DNA from: a bacterium SCSIO 12741
GTDB lineage: Bacteria; Bacteroidota; Bacteroidia; Flavobacteriales_G; Salibacteraceae
Assembly: GCA_024398055.1 (NCBI GenBank)
Contig: CP073749.1
Span: 1,674,594-1,738,593 of the forward strand
Length of the DNA stretch: 64,000 nucleotides
Direction of reading: 5' to 3'
Below, piece by piece: positions 42,846-51,300 of the stretch. Numbering within the stretch: the first letter of the stretch is position 1; every line of letters starts with the position of its first letter. The translations under genes were made by a program, and so were the position numbers. The notes under the pieces are model-generated. The model saw only the letters and a list, made by a program, of their open reading frames with translations, searched no databases and was not told the DNA's origin.

Positions 42846-43304
42846 TCAAAAGGAAAGGAGAAGAGAGTTTAAAAGCTGGCGACCAAAACCACCAGACGAC
42901 TTTTTGTTTTTGATCTGGTTATTGATCTCTTCGATTCGCTGCAGTTGTTTTTGCAGGTTGCGTTGCGCATTTTCATCTTTGATCACGTAATCAAAAGCAC
43001 CATACTTCAAGGTGTTTACTGCTACTTCGAGCTTTTGCTGCCCGGTAAGCATCAGCACATGGATGTCAGGATCGTAAGCTTTAATGCGTTTTAAGATTTT
43101 CAATCCATCCAATCCAGGCTCCTTAAGGCGGTAGTCCAAAATGACGATGGAAGGGTTTTTATGTAACTCTTCCATGAATTCTTTGCCAGATTGAAAGAGT
43201 TTAAGGTTCGTGTATTCGTTCTGAAGAAGCACCTCTTTGATGAAAGCTCCGTAGAGCGGGTCGTCTTCAACTACAAATACCAGGGGAGAGGCCATTTTTT
43301 TCAT
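42846..43304 (-). CDS. Single-domain response regulator at the head of EPS operon A
   Basis: This 152-residue receiver domain is intact. It has the acidic pair VVEDDPLYG, the phospho-acceptor Asp in VILDYRLKEPGLDG, the Thr in VLMLTGQQ and the Lys in FDYVIKDENA. There is no DNA-binding output domain; after the receiver come a helix and a short hydrophobic tail (LLNSLLLSF). It is first in the operon, 3 bp from the Wza-like gene. I infer that it is a phosphorelay output acting on the export machinery by protein contact, perhaps receiving phosphate from the hybrid kinase encoded 150 bp upstream. Confidence 0.88.
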   Translation of the reverse strand: MKKMASPLVFVVEDDPLYGAFIKEVLLQNEYTNLKLFQSGKEFMEELHKNPSIVILDYRLKEPGLDGLKILKRIKAYDPDIHVLMLTGQQKLEVAVNTLKYGAFDYVIKDENAQRNLQKQLQRIEEINNQIKNKKSSGGFGRQLLNSLLLSF

Positions 43305-43327
43305 GATTTATTGTTTGCTTTTGGATA

Positions 43328-43343
43328 TTCAATAGCGATACCA
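43328..43343 (-). promoter_or_regulatory. Candidate sigma-54 promoter of EPS operon A
   Basis: The minus strand reads TGGTATCGCTATTGAA. The spacing is correct; the -24 half is TGGTAT and the -12 half TTGAA, each with mismatches to TGGCAC and TTGCW. It lies 39 bp from the ATG at 43304 and 81 bp from the palindrome centre at 43424. Its position is supported mainly by geometry shared with the other operons. Confidence 0.4.
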
Positions 43344-43399
43344 AAAACATAATCCCCTGAAAAGCAACTGGTTAAATGTTTTCCAACAAAGTCAATTAG

Positions 43400-43433
43400 T
43401 CTATGTTAGAGAGTGATTCTCGATCAGAGAATC
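43400..43433. promoter_or_regulatory. Paired TCTC-n5-GAGA palindromes, candidate activator site (operon A)
   Basis: GATTCTCGATCAGAGAATC (43415-43433) is a perfect 7-5-7 palindrome, the best copy in the window. TCTATGTTAGAGA (43400-43412) is a second copy starting 18 bp away. Both lie between the hybrid kinase stop codon and the receiver gene. Confidence 0.65.
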
Positions 43434-43454
43434 GGGCAATAAGGTTGATAAGTC

Positions 43455-46268
43455 TTATTCTGAATAAGCAGCAAGCCTTTTTTCGAGCTGTTTGATAGCC
43501 GCTCGGCAGGCTTGAGTGATAAATTCAATTCGAGCTGGAATGGCATCGCGGTCACTGGGTGACTCAGCCATTTTTTCCAACTCCTGAATCTGGTCTCCGA
43601 TACCCGTTATATTCATCATTTGAACGGACGGATTTATCGAGTGCGCCACTTGTTTGATACTGGCCCAATCTTCTTGTTCCAAATGTTTTTCAAGCGCTTC
43701 GAGCGACTTTGGAATTTCCTGAACAAACAGGTTTATCATCCGATTGACGAAGTCGTCATTGCCTCTTGAAATTTCATGGATTTTTTCCAGGTTGTAGAGT
43801 AGTTCTTCTTCGGGTTCTGAGGCGGCCAAATCTCGTTCTTTCCCCGATTTGACTTGCAATCGTTTTCGCCCGGTCAGGGAGCCTACTTTTTCAATTAACT
43901 GGTCGGCATCGAAAGGTTTGGAGAGGTAATCATTCATCCCGGCCCGCAAGTAGTTTTCGCTGTCTTCCTTAAAGGCGTTGGCGGTGAGGGCCAAGATAGG
44001 TATGGGCAACTCCATTTGGTTTCGGATTACCTCTGTGGTTTCAATCCCATTCATTTCCGGCATTTGAATATCCATCAAAATGAGGTCAAAATTTTCTTGT
44101 TCAAGAATTTCCAAAGCTCGTTTACCGTTATCGGCCAGGGTTACTGAAACCCGATATTCTTCCAAAATACTGGAAGCCAAAACCTGGTTGATACGGTTAT
44201 CTTCTGCCAGCAAAATTTTGAGCCCGGAGAGGTCGTAAACCAAATCTTCTTTTTCTTCTTTGTGTCCTAAATCTTCGGGTTTACCCAAGGGGTAAGGAAT
44301 GGTCACAAAAAACGAACTTCCTTTGCCCTCTTCACTTTCCACCCAAATCTTTCCTTGTTGAATTTGGACCAACTGGCGGCAAATCGTAAGCCCCAATCCT
44401 GTTCCCGGAATGGCTGGACGGTCTTTGGATTCTACCCGTTCAAAGCTCTCAAAAATAGACTCCAACCGATCCTTAGGAATACCCATCCCTGTATCTTTTA
44501 CTTCAAAATGGGCCAATACCGTCTTGGTGTCCTTCAGCTCCATTTTGCAGCTCAATCGCACCTCGCCATCCGGTGTAAATTTGATGGCATTGCTCAACAG
44601 GTTGGTGAGAATTCGGTGAAGCAGAATGCCATCTCCAACCAGAACAAGATTTTCATCCATTTCATCGGTGTTGGAACTTAGGATCAGATCTTTTTCAGCA
44701 GCCAGGTATTCTGCACCTGTCAATGCACCCGCCATAAGTTGAGAGAGTGAGAAAGGTGCATTTTGAAGCTCGAGTTTACCCGAATTCACTTTGGACAAAT
44801 CGAGAATATCGTTGATGATTTCGAGCAGGGTTCGAGAGGAATTCTGAATGGCTTCCAGGTATTGTTTTTCCCGGGTATTGAGAGGAGCGTTCTGTAGCAA
44901 CCGACTCATCCCGATAATACCGTGCATAGGCGTCCTTATTTCATGACTCATATTAGCCAGAAAAAGTTCCTTGGCAGCCGAAGATTCTTCAGCGATTCGC
45001 TTGGATTCCTTAAGGCTTTCCTCCAGTTCTTTTTGTTCAGTGATGTCTAGGTGAATTCCAATTGATCCCTCGACCACACCTTCACGATCCCGGAGTGGTG
45101 CCCCACTAATAAGCCACCATTTTTTCTTTTTCTGTTTCGTTATGATTTCCGCTTCATAGGCATCCGACTTACCGGCTTTTCTCCGTTCATTCACCTTGAT
45201 GGCAGCTTGACGTTTGTTTTCAGGTAAGAACAACTCTCGGGCATTTTTACCAATCAGTTCATTGCGTTCATAGCCACTCATTTCGCACAAGCGTTGATTG
45301 GCAAAGCGGATTATTTCGTTTTGGTCCACCTCCAGCAAGCCCAGGTTCATATTCGAAATAATACCCAGGTACTTGTTCTCACTTTCTTTGATTTGGTGAA
45401 TGAAGTGGTGCTTTTCAGAAATATCCCTGGCTACGGCATGAAATCCTGCAATTTGGTCGCCTTCAAACAGGGTTCGAACATTTTGCCCGATCCACAATTC
45501 ATTGCCTTCGGAGTCTAAAATTGGAAACTCGAAATAGGTCGTCGGTAATCGCTCTTCAAATTGTTTGCGGTAGAATTCGATGACGTTTTCCTTCCAGTCT
45601 TCGCGAACGAGGTCCGTAAAGTGGGTTTTCTCGAGTTGTTCCGAGGTCATTTTGGTTTGTCGCTCGGCTACGCTGTTGGTAAAGGTGAAAAAACCGGCCG
45701 GGTTGGTTTTGTAAATGATATCGCTGGCATCTTGCACCAGCTGTTTATAGCGATCTTCACTTTCTGAAAGGATGGTTGCCAGCTCAGAAATTTCCTTGTT
45801 CTTTTTCGTTAAAATGGCTTGTTGCTTCTTGTAATCCTGAATAGCGAGTTGTCTCACTTTAATGACCAGAAGCATATCGGTAACCGGATCGTGAATGGCA
45901 AAGTCGGTGAGGGACAAATTGTGTTTCTCCAAATCCTCTACCGCGGTCAGCCAGGGGCTAACCACAAAGAGTAATCGTTCATCTGAGGCTAAAACCTGTC
46001 CACGAAACTGGATGTGGTTCATGCCGAGTTTCCCTTTTAGGATGAATACTTTGTTGGTATTCTCCTGAATGGATTCGAAGGACAAGTTCAGGTGCAATGA
46101 TGGACGTAAAATGTTGAAGGGGTCAAACAGGTTTTGACCTACTATATCGGGAAAAAGCTTAACCATGCTCTTACCCGCTCGGGTAATGTTGAGATCCGGA
46201 TCTACCTGAATGTAGAACGGAAACAGAACATTGAGCTGTTCGCCATCTATTTGAAAAAGATCGGGCAA
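43455..46268 (-). CDS. Hybrid histidine kinase with HNOBA, PAS, HisKA, REC and Hpt domains
   Basis: This 937-residue soluble kinase contains a complete phosphorelay. The N-terminal region (about 10-150) with LFPFYIQVDPDLNITRAGKS and LSLTDFAIHDPVTDMLLV is an HNOBA domain, the partner domain of H-NOX sensors. A coiled coil and two PAS domains (about 175-420) follow, then HisKA (FLANMSHEIRTPMHGIIG, His near 441), HATPase (NLLSNAIKFTPDG, GTGLGLTICRQL), a receiver (Asp near 731 in LILMDIQMPEMNG) and a C-terminal Hpt (VAHSINPSVQMMN, His near 871). No membrane helix is seen. It lies 9 bp after the H-NOX gene, so H-NOX should control it. Confidence 0.93.
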   Translation of the reverse strand: MPDLFQIDGEQLNVLFPFYIQVDPDLNITRAGKSMVKLFPDIVGQNLFDPFNILRPSLHLNLSFESIQENTNKVFILKGKLGMNHIQFRGQVLASDERLLFVVSPWLTAVEDLEKHNLSLTDFAIHDPVTDMLLVIKVRQLAIQDYKKQQAILTKKNKEISELATILSESEDRYKQLVQDASDIIYKTNPAGFFTFTNSVAERQTKMTSEQLEKTHFTDLVREDWKENVIEFYRKQFEERLPTTYFEFPILDSEGNELWIGQNVRTLFEGDQIAGFHAVARDISEKHHFIHQIKESENKYLGIISNMNLGLLEVDQNEIIRFANQRLCEMSGYERNELIGKNARELFLPENKRQAAIKVNERRKAGKSDAYEAEIITKQKKKKWWLISGAPLRDREGVVEGSIGIHLDITEQKELEESLKESKRIAEESSAAKELFLANMSHEIRTPMHGIIGMSRLLQNAPLNTREKQYLEAIQNSSRTLLEIINDILDLSKVNSGKLELQNAPFSLSQLMAGALTGAEYLAAEKDLILSSNTDEMDENLVLVGDGILLHRILTNLLSNAIKFTPDGEVRLSCKMELKDTKTVLAHFEVKDTGMGIPKDRLESIFESFERVESKDRPAIPGTGLGLTICRQLVQIQQGKIWVESEEGKGSSFFVTIPYPLGKPEDLGHKEEKEDLVYDLSGLKILLAEDNRINQVLASSILEEYRVSVTLADNGKRALEILEQENFDLILMDIQMPEMNGIETTEVIRNQMELPIPILALTANAFKEDSENYLRAGMNDYLSKPFDADQLIEKVGSLTGRKRLQVKSGKERDLAASEPEEELLYNLEKIHEISRGNDDFVNRMINLFVQEIPKSLEALEKHLEQEDWASIKQVAHSINPSVQMMNITGIGDQIQELEKMAESPSDRDAIPARIEFITQACRAAIKQLEKRLAAYSE

Positions 46269-46277
46269 ATCGAAAGA

Positions 46278-46820
46278 TTAAAATTTCACCAAAAAGACCT
46301 CATGGTCGGCTCCGGCATCACGGCTTTCAACCATTTCTACGTCCACATTTTTTTGAAACATTTTCCCTATTCCCTTGAGCAGGCCAGTCACAAAATCAGC
46401 CAGGCCTTCACGTTCTGAGAAATAGTGCACGTGCATGGTGTTATCCGTTACATCGGTCACCTGAAACTCAGGAGGGGTTAATTCCGGATACATAAGCATT
46501 ACCCGGCTGTGGAAATTGGGAAGGTTCACCAAAAACTCCTTGAAGTTATCTCCTCCGGAAGCTAATAGTGAGCCATAGTTTTCCATTCCGGTTTTCAGAA
46601 TCCAGTATTCTCCAAAAGCGCTGAGTACGGCAGAAGCAGGAACCTCAAGAACCTCGCTGGCGGCGCCAACCAGGTTATAGGTCACTGAATCATCGTAGGA
46701 CTCATTGCTCATAAAGAAATCGGTATCGATCTCAGCCTTGGCTTTAATGGCTTCCCACTTGTCTTCTCCGAAGTTTTCGGTTACAAGGCCCTGAATCGCT
46801 TGATTAACAATTCCATACAT
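46278..46820 (-). CDS. H-NOX heme sensor protein (nitric oxide binding)
   Basis: This 180-residue stand-alone H-NOX (HNOB) domain binds heme b and senses nitric oxide. The heme ligand is H104 in LPNFHSRVMLMYP, the conserved proline lies after it (PELTPP), and the propionate-binding YxSxR motif is Y133-S135-R137 in HYFSER. The N-terminal YGIVNQAIQGLVTENFGED and EYWI segments are typical. No tyrosine is seen at the distal position equivalent to 140 of oxygen-binding H-NOX proteins (Leu is there), which favours NO over O2. The gene stands between the sigma-54 regulator and the hybrid kinase in one operon. Confidence 0.94.
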   Translation of the reverse strand: MYGIVNQAIQGLVTENFGEDKWEAIKAKAEIDTDFFMSNESYDDSVTYNLVGAASEVLEVPASAVLSAFGEYWILKTGMENYGSLLASGGDNFKEFLVNLPNFHSRVMLMYPELTPPEFQVTDVTDNTMHVHYFSEREGLADFVTGLLKGIGKMFQKNVDVEMVESRDAGADHEVFLVKF

Positions 46821-46843
46821 AATTATGTTCGTTTAGTTTAAGA

Positions 46844-48193
46844 TTATACATCGTTTCGCTGAATCATTTTATACAAAGTCGACTTGCCAATGTCCAGCTT
46901 CTTGGCCACCAGGGCCACGTCGTTGCTGTGCTTATCCAGGTAATACCGGATAATTTGAGAGGTAAAGCCCTTAAGGGTAGTATCTTCACCTATAAAGTCA
47001 GTGAACGAAACACTGCTGTTGAAGGTTACATCTTCGGGCTTAATTTCGGTGTCATCTGCCAGAACTGTAGACAGTTCCATAATGGCTTTGAGCTCCCTGA
47101 CGTTTCCAGGATAGTGGTATTGGTTGAGCTTTTTTCGGACTTCTGCCGAAAGGGTTTTCTTGGGTTTTTTGTTCTCTCGGCAAAACTGATCAACGAAGTG
47201 TTTGGCCAGCAGCAGGATGTCTTCTTTTCTTTCCCGAAGCGGAGGCAAGGAGATGGGAAGGCCCAGCAAACGGAAATAAAGATCTTGTCTAAAAAGGTTG
47301 TTTTTCACTTGCACCGCCAGGTCTTTGTAGGTGGCCACAATCACCCGCACATCTATTTTGATCGGTTTGTTTCCCCCTATACGGGTTACTTCACGCTCTT
47401 GTAAAACACGTAAGAGCTTGGCTTGTAAACTGGCATCTAAATCGGCAATCTCATCCAGAAATAGAGTGCCTTTGTGGGCTTCTTCAAACTTTCCAATACG
47501 CCTGGCATGGGCTCCGGTAAAGGCCCCCTTCTCATGGCCAAAAAGTTCACTTTCGATCAACTCTTTGGGAATGGCGGCCATGTTCACGGCCACAAAGGGT
47601 TTTTTGCTTCGGGTAGAATTAAAGTGGATGCATTGGGCCACCAATTCCTTACCCGTTCCGGTTTCTCCGGTTATGGATACGGTAATGTTGTTATCGCACG
47701 CTTTTTTCATGCGTTTAAACACATCCTGAAGTGACTGGCTGTTTCCTTTTATGGCTTCGTTGAAGTCGTATTTCTGGCCCAGTTGTTCCTTCAAGGTTTC
47801 TACTTCCTCTTCCAGGCTGCTTCGCTCCTTGATTTGATGCACGGCCTTCCACAGTCGGTCTTTGGTGTCGTCATCCTTAACCAGGTAATCGTATACATTG
47901 TCGTTTTTAAGCAGGTCGATGGCGGTGCTCACATCGTTTTGTCCTGAGATGACCAAAAGAGGAACCTTGGGCATCTGTTCCTTTAGCTGTTTCACCAGTT
48001 CGCCTCCGTCAATGTCGGGTAAATTGAAGTCGGTACAAATCACTTGGGGGTTCTCATTCAATGCACCCAGGAGGTCTTTGGCATTTCCAAAATGACGAAC
48101 TTCAAATTCCGGATCCAAACTCAGGTGATACTGAAGCAATTCGGCATACCAAATGTCGTCTTCGACCAGAAATATTTTAAATGTATTCTGCAT
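46844..48193 (-). CDS. Sigma-54-dependent response regulator (NtrC family)
   Basis: This 449-residue activator has a receiver (LVEDDIWYAELLQYHL; Asp in VICTDFNLPDIDG; DYLVKDDDTKD), an AAA+ domain (Walker A GETGTGKELV, the sigma-54 contact loop EKGAFTGAHARR, Walker B GTLFLDEIADL, RQDLYFRL) and a C-terminal Fis-type helix-turn-helix (VALVAKKLDIGKSTLYKMIQ). It should turn on sigma-54 promoters when phosphorylated. It is the first gene of the regulatory operon with H-NOX and the hybrid kinase, and divergent from the large secreted protein. Palindromes in the shared gap are probably its binding sites. Confidence 0.95.
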   Translation of the reverse strand: MQNTFKIFLVEDDIWYAELLQYHLSLDPEFEVRHFGNAKDLLGALNENPQVICTDFNLPDIDGGELVKQLKEQMPKVPLLVISGQNDVSTAIDLLKNDNVYDYLVKDDDTKDRLWKAVHQIKERSSLEEEVETLKEQLGQKYDFNEAIKGNSQSLQDVFKRMKKACDNNITVSITGETGTGKELVAQCIHFNSTRSKKPFVAVNMAAIPKELIESELFGHEKGAFTGAHARRIGKFEEAHKGTLFLDEIADLDASLQAKLLRVLQEREVTRIGGNKPIKIDVRVIVATYKDLAVQVKNNLFRQDLYFRLLGLPISLPPLRERKEDILLLAKHFVDQFCRENKKPKKTLSAEVRKKLNQYHYPGNVRELKAIMELSTVLADDTEIKPEDVTFNSSVSFTDFIGEDTTLKGFTSQIIRYYLDKHSNDVALVAKKLDIGKSTLYKMIQRNDV

Positions 48194-48239
48194 AGAACCG
48201 GGAGTTTAGAATTAGGTTCCTATAAACTTAAAGAATGTA

Positions 48240-48269
48240 TCTCAAATAGAGATTTTTTTCTTTTAGAGA
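48240..48269. promoter_or_regulatory. Paired TCTC-n5-GAGA palindromes between regulator and large T9SS gene
   Basis: TCTCAAATAGAGA (48240-48252) is the strong copy and TTTCTTTTAGAGA (48257-48269) a copy with one mismatch, starting 17 bp apart. The pair lies 47-76 bp upstream of the regulator start (48193) and 94-123 bp upstream of the secreted protein start (48363), so it could serve both genes. Confidence 0.6.
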
Positions 48270-48324
48270 CAATTGAAGATTATGTTGGTTCATTTAAGTT
48301 GTTGAAAATCAACAGTCTGTATTT

Positions 48325-48340
48325 TGGCATGGTGCTCCTA
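48325..48340 (+). promoter_or_regulatory. Candidate sigma-54 -24 element of the large T9SS gene
   Basis: TGGCATGGTGCTCCTA has a good -24 half (TGGCAT) but no recognisable -12 half. It lies 38 bp upstream of the ATG at 48363 and 79 bp from the centre of the palindrome at 48246, the same geometry as the EPS operons. Confidence 0.35.
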
Positions 48341-48362
48341 AGGGGATAGGAAAATTTACACC

Positions 48363-51300
48363 ATGAATTACCCTTACTTCAGCTCAAATTCCTTTAAAAA
48401 GATCTTTTTGTTCCAACTTATCTTCTTAAGACTGGCTTTTCTTCAAGCTCAAACCATTCAAACAGACATGGCCTTAGAGTTAACGGTATGCCAGGAGTCG
48501 GATACTTTGAAAGTGACGGTATATAATGATTTGTCACAAGCGTTTTCCGGTCTCATTGTGGAGACCCAGTTACCCACGGGAATAGAGTATGTTGCTGGAA
48601 GTACAAGAGAGCTTACGTCTCATGGCTTAACAGTTTTGGATAGTTCAAATTTGGAGCGGCCAACTTTTGGGGCCACATTCCTGGGTGTAGGGGATAGCCT
48701 GAAGTTTTGTTTGTTGGTTAAGGCGGACCCAAAAGCCGTTAATTACCTGCAGCAAGGGAATACACTTCGAGTCTTAACCGACTTGCAATATCAAGGTGGA
48801 AATGCACAACAATATTCCAACGCTTTTAATCTGTTGTACCCGGCGCTGAGTATAACTCAGGTTTCTCCAAGTACCACTCAGGTTAATTGTGGAGATCAGG
48901 TTACTCGTACAGTCACCGTGGTTAATGCCGGATATGGCAAAGTTGATCAGATCCGAATTTCAGATGTTCGCAACGATGCTCGGTTGAGCGCGGTTTCGGC
49001 CAGTCATGGTCAATGGAATGCCACGGGCGACACGCTTACCCTAAGCAGTTCCGACTTTCAAGGAATTGGAAACAACGATGGTTTTTTGGATCCCAATGAA
49101 TCTATTCTGATTGTTCAGACCTTTCAAGGGTCCGGTTGCCAGGATGTAACGGTTACCTCCGAAATCAATACCCATTGGGGCTGTTCGGGAGAGAATTTGG
49201 CTGGTGTTTCCACTTATGGTCATGTTCAAATCAAGTATCAAAAACCCAATATTTCAGCAAAGGCGACTCCAAGTTTGGTGACTTGTTTTGCCTCAGGAGA
49301 CTTAAGCGGCCAGAAATTGGAGTTTACCAACAACGGCCAAGGAACCGCAAAAGATCTTGTGTTAAACCTGTTCAAGTCGAGCGGGTCGGGATATGACCAG
49401 AGTTTGTTTTCCAAGATTGTGGCTGAAAGTTTTGTGTACCAAATAGATGGAGGAACGCAAGTGGCCATATCTCCGGATAGTGTAGTTGCTACTCAATCTT
49501 CCGGCTCTTATTCCTGCTTGGGTCAAAACCCTGTGGGACAAGTTTTTCTGAGTTTACCCGATTTGGCCCCTGGACAAAAACTCACCCTGGAATGGGATAT
49601 GAGTCACTGTGCCATTTCCGTATGCCAGGGTGAAGAGGTTAGCGGTTGGGCCTATTCCCTGGCTTATGAAGATGGTTGTGCGGTCAACTATTCGAAGAGC
49701 GGGACCGGACAAGGTACCTTGGATGCCAACATGAGCATTTTTACCGAATCACCAACCGACATCAAAGACCAGGAAACCAAAACATTTACCTTCAGCATTT
49801 CAAGCTACACCAATGAACTGCCATTAGGCACAGGCGGTCGTTTGCGTTATCGCTTCGACATTCCTCAAGGATTGGCTTACAGTCCAGCGGCAAATACCCT
49901 GAATTTGACCAGTGGAAGTTCTCAATGGCCGGCTTTAAAGTCTTCCTGGGATGCCCAAAATCGAGTATTGGAAGTAGACTTTGCCTTGCCGGTTAATTTC
50001 GCCCTCCCAAAATCAGAAGTGCAGCTCAACTTGACTGGAGATTGCTCGGTGGTAGGAAGCACTCCTGGATTGACCGTGGACTATGGCGTATCCTACATTC
50101 CCGATACCACTTGCTCCACGGTTGTAAGTATTCCTTTTCTCTGCAACCAGTCTGTTGAGGTGGATTTGCATTGTCCGCTTTCAGGGCCTTGCCAAGGTGT
50201 TTATTTCCAGAATTATTCCATTGTCCGTACCAATTTTGGACAACCGGATAACAACCAGGATGGCTTGGCAGACAATAGTGGAAGCCTGGATTTAAGTAAA
50301 ATAAAATCTCAGCGAGTGATGGTTGGAGATACCCTGCAAGGAGTTTTTACCGGGGTGGTTCAATCTACCGGTTCGTCTCAGTGGTCGTACGCTTACGCCA
50401 GTTCTGAAATCGAAAAAGGAACCTACCTCGATGCGATCGATGCGACCTTGAATATTTACGACGCATCGGCTCAAGCTTATTACACCGTTACTGTGTCCAA
50501 TCCTTCAGAAACCGTTTCTGGAACCAACAAGACCTTTGCCTACGATATTTCGGCTTTTCAATATGTCTCGCAAAATGCGGCGTTAAATCAGTGGAAATAC
50601 AGCCCTGGAGACTCCATTGAATTGGTTTGTCGGTATCGGGTAAGTAGCAACCCAGGAGGTATAGTTGAAGAGGTGAAGGTGGACAACAGTCTATACCTTT
50701 CCTTTATGGCTAATCCAAGTTCGGGTGGAGGTTATTCCTGCGGCTACTACAACGGTCGTTTTACCCTGATTGGTTACTTCTATAACAACTCCTCCAAAAA
50801 CAACTTTACTGTGAACTCCTGTACCCGGGTGATTCAGCAAAACTTTGGCATGAGTATCGGTGATTGCTGTTCAAATTATGCCGGCGGGAACCTCTTTCCC
50901 TTTGAATACCGCAATTGGGCTGAAGTAAACAAAGCTCGTGTGGTAATTCCACAAAACTATCAGTTGGTTAACTCCTATGTACGTATGCGGAGAACACGCA
51001 CTACAAACGCGTACATTACAGATTGGCGATACAATTTGACTCCAACTCAAAGTCAGGATACCCTTATTTATGACCTCAGTAGCTTGTACGCAGGCAAGGG
51101 GGGAACTGTTCAACCCAGTGATGAGGGCTTTATCGGGACCTTGTATCTGGAAGTGGCTCCTACTTGTGACGTACCCACTAACACTTATGAAGACATTGAT
51201 TGGCAGTTTAATTTTAACCAAAGCACAGCCTTGGGCTCGGCAAGCACCGCCTACCTGACCACAAATGCGGACCGCATTCGTTATCGCCCGACTCAATTGG

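Noticed and set aside
43435-43475. Short inverted repeat AATAAG...CTTATT at the 3' end of the hybrid kinase gene
   Set aside because: The arms are six bases and AT-rich with a ten-base centre and no T-run, so it is too weak to call a terminator.
27253-48193. EPS locus considered as a mobile genomic island
   Set aside because: No integrase, transposase, tRNA gene or flanking direct repeat was seen, and codon use looks like its neighbours by eye.
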